From: Poa pratensis
Lineage: Eukaryota > Streptophyta > Magnoliopsida > Poales > Poaceae
Direction of reading: 5' to 3'
NCBI GenBank assembly: GCA_947311845.1
Contig: CAMZMU010000069.1
Span: 10,791,424-10,855,423, forward strand
Length of the DNA stretch: 64,000 nucleotides
The translations under genes were made by a program, and so were the position numbers. Shown piece by piece: positions 33,128 through 43,510 of this stretch; the stretch's first letter is position 1, and every line of letters starts with the position of its first letter. The notes below the pieces were generated by a model. That model was not told where the DNA came from and made no database searches. It saw only the letters and a program-made list of their open reading frames with translations.

Positions 33128-34335
33128 GACCTGATGTCCAATCCGCTTGTAATCGATCTGTATTCAGTTCAGGCTGCGCAACAATACTAGGTAGCAGTAT
33201 TAGTGGACAAGAAACTAATTAAGTGCTAGCTGTTTCCACACTTACTTTATTAATTAATAGATATTAGCACATGTGCCCGTGCGTTGCAATGGGAGAGCAT
33301 AAATATGTGTCACAGAGTCTCAAAAAATATGTTTTTATTGATATAGCACAGCGTAAAAACCAAACCTGTTTGTGTCCTCTTCTACATCTTTAGTACTTCC
33401 CACTCAAATGGATCTCGTTTTTAGAATTGCCTTCATCTGGCCATGTAGAGCACTCATAGAGGTCCAGCTTCACGTCAGTAATCTACCACACCAATGCTGG
33501 AATTCAGTAGAGTCCCACGAGTCATAAAAGCGAGAAACGAGGTTGTTTGACAAGGCTAGTAACACTTTATGCGCTCCAAATAACACAAATAGTTTGTAAA
33601 ATCGTTGTGTAGAAAAATCATTAAAAAATAGCAAAAAGTTGTGTGTTACTATGCGTTGTTTTTTATTTATATTTTTAGACCATGCATTATTTCACTAACG
33701 GAAATCAGTTTTTTCTTTACGATCCCCGTGTTGTAGGGAACACTTAGGTCATCGGCGCTTAGTGTGAATGTTTTGTCATGTGACTTGGTCCTTCGTACGC
33801 GTTAGTCACAACATTGGCTGCTGCGAAAACCGTACATTATTTTTCAGGTTCAACCGAATGACAGAAGCAAAATTTGAGGTTAAAAGCGGTCGTATCCGCC
33901 ATCCGATTAGATAGAATAGAGGTTTATATACATAATTTTGAAAAAGGGAAAATCCCTTAAAAACCAAAAAAAAGCTAGTCTCCAGGATCCTGCGTGTGGG
34001 CAAAAGCCCGCAGCGCCAACTCCTTCCGCACCAAAGCCGCCACCTTCGTAGGCGAGCGAGATCGCCGCATTGCGGAAGGTCCTTCGGTTCCTCTCCTTCC
34101 CCCATGTCGAGGAGTGCCCAGATGTACATCAGAAAATTCTGCATCTAGGCCACCCCCGGTATATGATTTACACTCCATGGATCCCCTGTTTGGCACTTTG
34201 ACCTGATGTCCAATCCGCTTGTAATCGATCTGTATTCAGTTCAGGCTATGCAACAATACGACGTAGCAGTATTAGTGGACAAGAAACTAATTAAGTGCTA
34301 GCTGTTTCCACACTTACTTTGTTAATTAATAGATA
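33128..34335 (+). repeat. 136-bp direct repeats flanking a 936-bp insert
   Basis: 33128-33263 (gacctgatgtccaatccgct ... taatagata) recurs at 34200-34335 with about five mismatches. The insert begins ttagcacatgtgcccgtgcg, which on the minus strand is a Helitron-type 3' end (CCCATTGCAACGCACGGG hairpin ... CTAA|T). No Helitron 5' end was found at the other border. The structure is either a Helitron relic with a duplicated flank or a segmental duplication. Confidence 0.6.
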
Positions 34336-35035
34336 CAAGTAGTAAGTGGTAAATACTGACTCTACCTTGAGGTAGCTAACTAATTAATCCATACAGCATG
34401 ATCAGTTTGTCCATTACAAAGGAGTATTTATTGATCACACAATATTTATTACAAAAAATATAAATTGAAATTGACCAAAATAAATAAAAGAAGAAAAGTT
34501 ACAAGGGAATCAAAAGTCCTACAAATTTATATTTATCTTCTATTCTTCTCCTGGTTTTCTTTAAACCTGCAACAATAGTAAGTAAACAAAAACAAAGGGT
34601 TGGTGAGGGATTAAAATGTTTCCTCAATCACAAGGGTGAATCAATATTGTTATTTGAACCCAAATCATGAATTTTCAAGAAGAACTTTGAAGTCCACAAG
34701 ATAGATTAGAGGGTTTATATTAATAGGCAACACTTGGATCATGAATCAATGGGGAATATGATCATGCTTGCAATTCGACAAGTGGAAACCAAGGGACAAG
34801 TGCAATAGATAGCTTACAATGCAAAACGTGAATACAAAAGGCAAAGAGGGGCATCACTGACCAATTAAGGCAATGATTGCATTATTCTTTGATCTAGATT
34901 ATCGGTAGGCAACATAATATCCTCCAATCAAAGCCCACAAATGAAATAAAAGGATCTATAGTTGTAAGATTGGGTCAATATGATCCATAACCCACATAAA
35001 TGATTAAGCTATGCTTAATTAAAACATTTGAAAGC
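34336..35035. other. AT-rich spacer, no gene seen
   Basis: There is no ORF above background and no inverted repeats were noted. It may be an old retroelement interior. Confidence 0.3.
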
Positions 35036-35233
35036 CACGATCTCCCCTCACCGCCGCTGGGGACCGCTGGTGGCGCGGCCCTGCTTATTATTTTCAACGA
35101 CGGACTGGTTTGCCCTTGTGGTTTTTAGATATGGTCGTCGTCGTATTTTTCTGGACGAAAGTCCTTCAAATTTGTCGGCAGCGATGTTGTAGAGAATCAA
35201 CCCTCCTCTCCAACCTTCGCGGTTTTGTTCCCC

Positions 35234-35748
35234 GAGCTATATATGCTTGAAGTCCCACAACTTGCTCGACATGTGCAAATTAGTCTCATAACTTGCAAAG
35301 TGTGAACCAGTGGTACCACAACTTGCGTTGAGCGAGGAAACATGTGGCATCATAACTTTTGCGAAAAAATCCCTATATATTTTGTCTCCATCACATGTAA
35401 CCTTGATATGATTCGTTACATTTGGGCCCCACATGTCACTGATGGACGAAAGAATCAAAATAAAATGTGGAGGCTGATGGATTCGATCACAAGACGTGGA
35501 GCTACAATACACGCGTCCACAACCACCAGAACAAACATCGTTTGGTGTTGTATGCAGGAACTAAATATTATCATACTCCCGCCGTTCGGAAAAGGATGTC
35601 ACAAAAATGGTCTATCTATAGTTCATTTTTGTGACATCCTTTTCCGAACGGAGGGAGTACATGTTATACCACTAGTTCACACTTTGCAAGTTATGGGACT
35701 AATTTGCATGTGCCAAGCAAGTTGTGGGACCTAGAGTGTATATAGCTC
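35234..35748. mobile_element. Mutator-type MITE, 515 bp, 9-bp TSD
   Basis: The terminal repeats are GAGCTATATATGC at the left and TATATAGCTC at the right, with about 100 bp of inverted similarity (gtcccacaacttgc; gcaaattagtc; aacttgcaaagtgtgaac). A perfect 9-bp duplication ttgttcccc is present (35225-35233, 35749-35757). It contains a Stowaway element at 35576-35657. Confidence 0.85.
35576..35657. mobile_element. Stowaway MITE, 82 bp, TSD TA
   Basis: The ends are CTCCCGCCGTTCGGAAAAGG and CCTTTTCCGAACGGAGGGAG. They form a near-perfect 34-bp hairpin stem with only 14 bp between arms, flanked by TA on both sides. CTCCCTCC termini and a TA target identify a Stowaway (mariner-related) MITE. Confidence 0.95.
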
Positions 35749-36591
35749 TTGTTCCCCGGGTGAAAACCTAGATCTAATTAGCTACTCCGTAGGTCAGAAG
35801 ACATCGGCGTTTTTCTGACGTTGCTTCCTCCTTTGAGGTGTTATTTTGGGGGCTTGACCTGGTTGATGCGGTTGGTTTTGGCATCACTAGTTGGAGGTTG
35901 GCGTCTTTGAGGTCTGGACGATAGAAGATTTCTTGGGCATCGTCAAGCGGTACCAATGGAAGGCCAAGGTGTTCACGTTGAGCCTTTTGTGGCAACAATG
36001 ACGGAAATAAGCGATGTCAAAGACGCGATATTGGTTGACGTTGTCGGTTCTTCTCCGGTGTGTTCGTGACGTTGCCTCGGCTTGTTTGTTGCTATGAAGT
36101 CGAAACTACGGTGGCGTGATCCCGGTGACGTATGATGACTGGTGACAGGTGGTCCTACCGTTCGGTGATCTTCCGCGGCGTCAGCCTTCCCTGGTTCTCC
36201 TTCATAGTTCTTCGTCAGAATCGAATCTACGTTGTCTTGTCGCATGTGGCTGAATTCTGGCGTGATTCTTCATGTGACTTCGCATGGCCTATGCAGTGTT
36301 TGTGTGTTCGAGGATCATCTATGGCGAAGTTGGAGTTGTTTTCTCAAAGTTTAGGTTTGGCGATGTTTCCTCCTAGCCAAGGGAGATGACGATGACACAT
36401 GTGTGTTGTCTCGACAAGGCCCTCTTTGGAGAGATGTGTGTGGGGTATCTAGTGTGTGCTAATCACTGGTTAGTAATGGTTTTTTGTCCACTTTTCTATT
36501 ATTTAATTGTGCAATTCTACCCTGCTTAATTAATGGAAGCGTATCTCGTGCCTCTGTTTCAAAAATAAATAAATTTAGAGAGTTCATTGAG

Positions 36592-37077
36592 CATACACAA
36601 ATTTAGGGAAAAATCAATCCATCTAAATTATTTGGTGGGACTAGTCAATTTTTTTTTCCATATCACTTCCCAGAAAAAGGAAAAAAGTGTTTGAGTCAGC
36701 CGGAGTATGGTTTTTGGTGACTAAGCAAATGTAGTAAACTTACACTGAGAGTTTTAGATGTTCGCCTCGGCACAATCCATGAGGAATGCGATGTCCAATC
36801 AATGGCCTACGATGAATATCTGATTTATCAATTTATATCATGTTCTTCCTTTGGGACCTTAAATTGGCAAATGCAGGAAGATCGAGCATGCAAAAATAAA
36901 AATAAATCGTACTGTAGTCTTTTTGTATAGTATTAGGTGGTTAAATTTCTGAAGACCTCGCGATATAAAATGATCTCATAAATTGATTCCTATCAACCAC
37001 AAATACATCATTAACTATTCATGTATACATATATGTGACTGAGGAAGACCAGTCGATGTGTGTTCGTTTCCTCAACC
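36592..37077 (+). repeat. Dispersed repeat, copy 1 (copy 2 at 63358-63819)
   Basis: About 480 bp align by eye with 63358-63819 in the same orientation. Shared strings include tttggtgggactagtca, tcagccggagt, gtaaacttacac and cattaactattcatgtata. No terminal repeats were recognised. The copies are clearly diverged and have indels. Confidence 0.7.
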
Positions 37078-37535
37078 TCAATGGTCCAGTATGTTCACCG
37101 CTCTTCAAAGCACTCTTCGGGTCCGAAATCCCCAGCCTGCAACTTCAAAGCACCGCTCTTCGGGTCCGATGGCTACGACAACAAAGCAAGGATCCAACTA
37201 AACCTTGGGCTGGATTACCTCGTCCAATTGACAAGACTGTCACAGCACTCTTTCAGGCATCAACTTCTATCACAATTCATAGTGGTACTGCAACTGCCTT
37301 CTGGTTAAGTCATTGGGTAGAGGGCATCCCACCAAAAGATCGATTCCCAAACCTGTACAAGCGCTCCATGCAGAAGAGGAATTCTGTGAGAGATGCCTTG
37401 AACCAGAGGGCTTGGGTTTCTAACATAAAACTACACCCCACAAGGTCTGTGCTAACAGAGTATCTGAATCTCTGGGAGCTGCTAGACGGCTTGGGTTGTG
37501 GAGTGACGGCGAGGGAGCCTCCTAGGTCAACCTAG
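37078..37535 (+). pseudogene. LINE ORF2 fragment
   Basis: The translation includes LRVRWLRQQSKDPTKPWAGL, then ALFQASTSITIHSGTATAFW, LSHWVEG, PNLYKR and LNQRAWVSNI. This matches the stretch between the reverse transcriptase and zf-RVT of plant L1-type LINEs. The frame is open for 166 codons but has no catalytic motifs. It directly follows the dispersed repeat. Confidence 0.75.
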
Positions 37536-37921
37536 GTTGAAATAATTCGCTAAACGTACCATTTCTTCTTACCTAAGAGATCTATTTCTCTATTGTACAA
37601 AAATATCTTCTCTTCGTCACGTGATTTCCCATTTGATTTTGATCACCATTCATGTAATATCCAATGTGACATTAAGTAAGGCTCTAGTGGTGAAGATGAC
37701 AGTATAGTAAACAACCCATGGTGCAACAAAAAATGTTGTCTTGTCTAGATTATGTCGAAGACATAAGAGAATATAGTTCATTGTAGTCTGTAATCTTGGA
37801 GACGTTGTTTATCAATATATAAACTAGTATTGGAGATGTCTCATTTACTTATGAAACCTCTAGGAGCCGCCCCGGGGCCCACCATGCAAGTGTAGTAGGA
37901 GAAATAAATAGGGTTGAGATA
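37536..37921. other. Spacer, no gene seen
   Basis: AT-rich. No features with clear ends were recognised. Confidence 0.3.
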
Positions 37922-38298
37922 TTTGCCTCCCGGGTTCCGGCCCTCCTGCCATTTAAAATAATTTGAAAATCATATTTACGAGTTTTAAGAAATTCTAAAA
38001 AAATCCGGATGTAGCCAACATTGTATCCCATAAATATGTAAAAAATAAATTTGAAATACTTTGTATTCTGAGGTACATAAAAATGATAAAAGTATGGATC
38101 TGAGTAAGCATAGTTTAAATCTCTATTTTATCATTTTTTATGTACCCCATAATACAACGTATTTGAAATTGATAATTTCCACGTTTGTGGGATACACCAT
38201 TACCTACCTCCAGATTTTGTTTCAGAATTTTTTGAAATTCGAAAATACAATTTTAGACTTTTCTTAAATGGCAGGAGCACCGGTGCCCAAGAGCAAAA
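37922..38298. mobile_element. Long-arm MITE, copy A of a two-copy family
   Basis: Arms of about 170 bp (37922-38090 and 38120-38298) are inverted copies: tttgcctcccgg...ctcctgccatttaa pairs with ttaaatggcaggag...gagcaaaa, and tgtatcccataaa pairs with tttgtgggatacac. The element at 57431-57810 shares the interior (tgtagccaa; gtattctcagctacac; atatgatttt) and belongs to the same family. Target duplications were not clear. Confidence 0.65.
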
Positions 38299-38580
38299 GG
38301 CACTTTCCAAAATAAAAAAGGCCAATTTAGGAAAGAAGATAGAAAATCCGGCATCCAGCACGGCATCTCCCCATAATCCCTCCCAGCGATCCCCAGCATC
38401 TTCCGCTGATCCGCACCTTGCCCCCACCATCCAACGGTCCAGATATAATCACCCACCTCCTACTCCCCGCCATTAAATACCTCTCTGCTTCCCCCCACTC
38501 GCTGTCAGTCACTCCTTTCCCAAACACCCAAACAGAGCAACCGCGAAACCATTAGACCAAGAAGCTGCAGGCGATCGAGA

Positions 38581-39180
38581 ATGGACCTCCTAGAGCAACC
38601 CATGGAGGCCGTCGCCTTCCGCATCTACTCCCTCCCCGATGTCGCCGCCGCAGCTGCCGCGGCCTGGACCTGCCTCGCCGCCGTCCTCGCCGCGGCCGCC
38701 GCCGCTGGCCTCTGGCGCCTGCGCTCCTCTACACAGGCTGATTTCACCGTGGCCAAAAGAAAACCTCTGGAGTTGGGTACGTCACCGTCGCTGATGACAT
38801 CAACGGAGACGGGGAGATCGACAGAGATGCCGCCGGAGCCGACGACATCATCCCCGGCGCCCTCGCCCAAGGAGAGGTACACGGCGTACTACCACGACAG
38901 CGGCCGCGTCGGATGCTGCGTTGTGGAAAGCGACGAGGAGGAGGATCGGGATCCTGAAGACGACGACGGCGTGTACGGGGCATGGGAGACGGACCCTTTC
39001 GAGTGGGAGGTGGTGATGCCTCTCATGGCGACGGCGACGGCGGACGAGATGGGGCGGCACCGAAGCTCCAAAGCGCTCAGTGGAAGCGTCGTGCGGCTTT
39101 GGGATCAAGGCGCTGAGTGGGGCTTAACGGCGGCGAGTGCAAGGTGGAGGGGCAGAGCTGGGACAGTCTCGACCTTCTGA
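38581..39180 (+). CDS. Intronless membrane-anchored protein, 199 residues, unknown function
   Basis: The frame opens with ATG after a plausible leader. An AT-rich element attaaata lies at 38472-38479, about 100 bp upstream, and aataag lies at 39197 after the stop. Residues 20-45 are an Ala-rich hydrophobic segment (AAAAAAAWTCLAAVLAAAAA, then AGLW), a likely single membrane anchor. The middle is Ser/Thr/Pro-rich. It is followed by YTAYYHDSGRVGCCVVESDEEE and by FEWEVVMPLM, which look conserved rather than random. I recall similar short grass proteins annotated as hypothetical but know no function. GC content and layout suggest a real gene. Confidence 0.7.
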   Translation: MDLLEQPMEAVAFRIYSLPDVAAAAAAAWTCLAAVLAAAAAAGLWRLRSSTQADFTVAKRKPLELGTSPSLMTSTETGRSTEMPPEPTTSSPAPSPKERYTAYYHDSGRVGCCVVESDEEEDRDPEDDDGVYGAWETDPFEWEVVMPLMATATADEMGRHRSSKALSGSVVRLWDQGAEWGLTAASARWRGRAGTVSTF

Positions 39181-40661
39181 TTGCTCCAGACTGAAGCAAT
39201 AAGATGGAGTCCTAGCTAGCAGTTGGAATCAACATGGTTCCTGTAGCTTTAGCTGTTGCAATAATAGCATGCATCATGTATGTACATTGAATCTGCATCG
39301 ATCTAATTGTTGCTCGCTACTCGAGTCATTCCTGCCCAACATCTTTTGTTTAAGTCGACAGAGATGCTGATCATTAGTTTCTGTTTTCGCACACCATTGA
39401 CAGTCGTAGTAAGCTCATAGCCCAGATTGGGAGGAGTGCCTGCCTATGGCGAAAAGCCTCTTTTTCGTCCGCTGATGGTGGAATTGCCTTGGACATGACG
39501 TTTCTTGCTGATCACAGGCTCTGCTCGATCACCTCACGACACGCAAGTTACCCATCATGCGCTGCCTTCACCTACCTTTGCAAGCTTCCAGAAGGCCCTT
39601 TCTTGGCACTCACCACTAGAGAGCAGACGACCACTAGCTAACAAAGCAACCGAGCAATCAACCAGCCACCAAATCGCCACACGACAGTGTGTCAGGACTC
39701 AGGAAACGCCGCCACATGTCCGGTACCATGATCCGGACGAGACGACCGGCGCCGATCTCGAGCTCCAGTGCCGATCTCGGTGGTAACGCCGGACATTCAG
39801 ACGTGCGATCCCGTATGCCCGTTGCACCTACCGCGCGGCCGAGCACGGCGTCCTGCCGGCGATATTAACGTAGCCATTTAGAGATGGTTGGTGCTAACTG
39901 CCGGGAGCATCTGGTCGGGTGCGACATTACTGCGTCTGGTCAAGCTTGAAGCTTCGTCACAGCCATAGCCTGATGATAAATTTCTGTGGTCGGTTTTACG
40001 TTTGTCTGACGTCTTGTCCTGGCGAGCTTTTCCGCCACTGGAGTTTAAAACCTCAGCGGTCATGGCCAACGATGGACGGATCTCGTAGTACGGTCGGTAG
40101 CAGTATACTACTACGATGCATTTTTTCAAGTGCCGGGGCAGCTTATCTCGCGGCTGGTCTTGCCACACATACATCGCCATGTGTACTTCTTCTGCTCACG
40201 ACTCAGGTTCCATTCCATTTGAATGCAATATGTATTGCATATCATCAATCTTCAGATCTTCAGCCATTGTATATCATCTAGAGTCCACAGCACAAATATT
40301 TACGTGACAGGTGTTCCTTAAGCCCAACACACACACAAAAGAAGCAGCACACCACGATACGATAGTACAGAATATAAACGCAGCAAGATCGCCTCTCCAC
40401 GGATTTTATCGAGTTAGTTTTATGAAGACGGGATGTCACAACTCACAAACTCACGTTGTTTATTCGAGCAGCGCCAGTTGTACTTGTACAGATACAACAA
40501 CGATCTTGCGATGACCAAGGACCCTCATCAAATGAAAACAGACCTTTCCTGAACTCCCAAACACAGGGGCTTCCAGAGACTATATTGTAGTTAAGCTACA
40601 TGTTAAAGGTACAAAACTGATGTTGCTATAAGAATCTCGGCTCGGAAGGACGGAGCTGACT
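39181..40661. other. Intergenic between the membrane protein and ferredoxin genes
   Basis: No conserved coding sequence was recognised. The right part should hold the 3' UTR of the minus-strand ferredoxin gene, whose stop is at 40662. Confidence 0.4.
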
Positions 40662-43051
40662 CTAGTGTGGTTTCGGTACAAAGCCATCTACTGCAAAGTT
40701 CCGTGTGGCCGCAGGTAACGCCAGTCGAACGCCGTCGAGTTCAGGCGTCGCTATTACTTGGCAGCCAAGACGAGACCTGAAACGGATTATATAATAAAAA
40801 GCTGAAGTTTCGATTGTACAATACGAACAAACAGTTATACAGTTACAAGTTATACATGTATGGTTATGGTTATAACCTAATTAGAAATTTTGTCAGTTAG
40901 TTATCTCAAATTACTGTTCATCGTTAATATAAGTGTCTAGTACCTCCTAGTTAACCCTATAAGAGCAACTATAGTTCCTAATGGCTGCATATAGGTGCTC
41001 AAAGACTTTCTGACAATTGGCTTAAGCGCACAATACACAGGTCGAAGTGCAAGAGACTTATCTGACAATTGCCTAAATAGCATAATACATAGGTCGATTT
41101 TAAGATATTCCAATATGCTTGTTTGTATGATACCTCACTAGCAAAACTTGATGGGTTCATTTAAGATGGAAAAACAAACAGGAAATGTTCACTTACGTTT
41201 CTGTGAGCCCAAATGCAAGGTCTAGCATATCGTTTTCTTCATCTGTTGGATCCTCTAGCTTGTTATAATATTTTACATCCTGGATAAGATTAAAATTGCT
41301 AGTCAGCAGTACTTCACTTGTACAGCAGAACACAAACTAGAATGGGTCATATCAACAACATACCATCACTATGACATGACAAGTAGAACAGGCGAGTGAT
41401 CCTTCACATGCTCCTGCAGTAACCAAAATACTAGGCAAGGTTATCACCCAAAATTGAAAATCAGGTGAAAGATCACAAAAGGAAAAAAATAACATATCCA
41501 CTATTCCACTTTATAAATGGAAGAGAGTGACATCATGTAGCAAAGAGTGCATGATATGTGGGTGGGGTATCAGGTGAATGAGCAGTTAGTTTTTTTTAAA
41601 AACTGGTCATATCAGATAGCATTTACTTACTACAGACTTAATCAGGGAGCAAGGAAAAATAATGGAAAACATCGCAACTTCTATCACTAATTCCAATCAT
41701 AACCTTCAAGTTCGATGCCATTTTCATGAGCAGCTTCTAACATGGACATTCCAACGGGAACACTGATTGTCTGCTCGGCGCCATCCTTGTTGACAAATGT
41801 TACAGAGATTCTGTTCAGGACAGAGAAAAATGTTCTTGTCAGAAGATACGTTCCTTCGCCCATGTCAAATAATTGCTCAAATCGGAATACTAACATTCAG
41901 TAACACCAATCAAGCTATTGTTTCAGGGAAGCTAATACATCTAGAGGTGGAAGGAGCAGCCCACCAAAGGTGATAGAATGTAAAGAAAAAACACATCAGG
42001 AAATGCTCTGGAATCTCCAAAGATGGCTAGGTGTTCAAATGTCATGCGGAATAAAAGTTAAAACAAGAGACAAATACACTCACTTCTCTTTGTTCTGACT
42101 GCCTTCGTCATGATGACTACTCGTTGTTGAAGTGGAGAAGAGGATGCTCTTCTGGAAAATATAGAACATAGTTCATTATACTCACGGAAACATGTTAAAT
42201 GCATGGTTCGAAACGAAAGAAACTTGCCAAGTATAAATCATAATTTCTGGACATACAATTTTATTTACCAAAGCAAGTGTTTATACACATAACTGGAGGT
42301 GGCAAAAGATGCACAATAGAGCAAAGATAACCTTTAGTACCACTTTCAGAAAACTAGAAACAGGATCTGGAACACTGACGAATGACTATATACATCATGT
42401 CAAGGAGAAAAGTCATATCACTGCCTTGGATATATTCTCAGTCACAGATATTAGAAAGAGCAATAGGGCATGATTACAATTGCAACGATAGCAGTACAAT
42501 AGGACTAACCGCTGGAGCAGAATGCCGACTGAGTTGACCTTGGTAGTAACTGCTTCTATGGCTTGTTAAGTTGCCAGCTGCACAAAATTAACAATAACCA
42601 ACATGAATGAGAAGCAGAACCAAATAGGCACCGTCACTAAAGGGGTTAAAGGTGAAGGGGATTAGCTGTACATAAAACCAGACGGTTTCTCAAGACAAGA
42701 AAGCAAGAAATATGACTGCCAAGTGCCAACTAACGAAATTGGCTAGCATAGAGACATACATCAACAATGGCTATCTAAGTAGAAGGTAAATGGTAGCCAC
42801 AAATGCGAAGCAATGGCTGCGAGCACGGTACACTTCATGTAGGCATCGCATCATATGAATTCACAACTTCACATTTTTACTTCGTTAATCCATTCCGATA
42901 CAGCATAAGTCTAAACAGAAACAATTTCTCCGATTCCTATTAGCACAGGTAGCATGTGAAGAGAAAAAGGGGAAAGAAAAAGATAGTAGTACCAACCAGC
43001 TCTGGTCTCGCGCAGGAGCCGCGCCCCGAGCTGAGAGATCCTGGAGAGCAT
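40662..43051 (-). CDS. Mitochondrial [2Fe-2S] ferredoxin (adrenodoxin type)
   Basis: There are seven minus-strand exons: 43051-42997, 42577-42510, 42151-42084, 41810-41704, 41413-41364, 41279-41197 and 40776-40662. All have GT-AG borders and matching phases and give 181 residues. The N-terminus [18 protein letters not shown] is an Arg-rich, acid-free mitochondrial presequence. The ferredoxin fold starts at [15 protein letters not shown]. The cluster ligands are Cys102, Cys108 and Cys111 ([11 protein letters not shown]) and Cys149 (SRLGCQV). The acidic helix [18 protein letters not shown] is the usual partner-binding face of adrenodoxin-like ferredoxins. It passes electrons from ferredoxin reductase to Fe-S assembly and, in plants, to biotin synthesis in the matrix. 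It is head-to-head with NOG1 and probably shares its promoter. Confidence 0.93.
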
Positions 43052-43084
43052 CACCGCAGCCGAGCCTACTACTACCTCCGAACC

Positions 43085-43430
43085 CTAGAACAATAACAAC
43101 TCATCAGCACCACAATCGCTGGGGCTGGGCTAGCCAACCAAACGAATCACCACGCAGGAGCAAGCGATACAGCCTGGCGGCGGGAGACGAACCTTCCGGA
43201 AGAGGCGGTGGGGAGCCGCCGGTCGCCTACCACGACGGCGGGACGACTCGTGGGGTGGGGGAGGCTGAGCCGTGGAGGAGTCTCGACTCTCGAACCACCA
43301 CCATTAATGGGCTTGGACTAATGGGCCTTAAACCAGCTGTCTGATGGACCGCGAAAGGCCCATTTAGACGCGCCATAAGAGCCTCGGCGAAACCCAGCGC
43401 TAAACCCTCCTCTTCCTCCTCCCCCACTCC
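43085..43430. promoter_or_regulatory. Divergent promoter with Site II motifs (ferredoxin / NOG1)
   Basis: The gap between the ferredoxin ATG (43051, minus) and the NOG1 leader is only about 340 bp. It holds TGGGCT at 43308-43313, TGGGCC at 43322-43327 and GGCCCA at 43357-43362. These are Site II (TGGGCY) elements, bound by TCP factors and common in plant ribosome-biogenesis and mitochondrial genes. An AAACCCT (telo-box-like) string at about 43402 sits near the NOG1 leader. No TATA box was seen. Bidirectional activity is inferred from the layout. Confidence 0.65.
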
Positions 43431-43510
43431 GCCCGCCGCCACTCACAGGCGGCCGCCGCCTCGCCTCCACCGAGGCCAACCACCGTCCGCCGCCGCCGCC
43501 GTCCCACGAC

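Larger units (their letters stand above)
35036..36570 (+). mobile_element. Non-autonomous retroelement (plus strand), split by a MULE MITE
   Basis: The GC-richer body begins near 35040 (ctcccctcaccgccgctggg). It resumes after the MITE at 35758 and ends with cttaattaatggaagcgtat ... gcctctgtttcaaaaataaa, a typical poly-A-like non-LTR 3' end. No reverse transcriptase is present. Target duplications were not found, so the borders are approximate. Confidence 0.5.
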
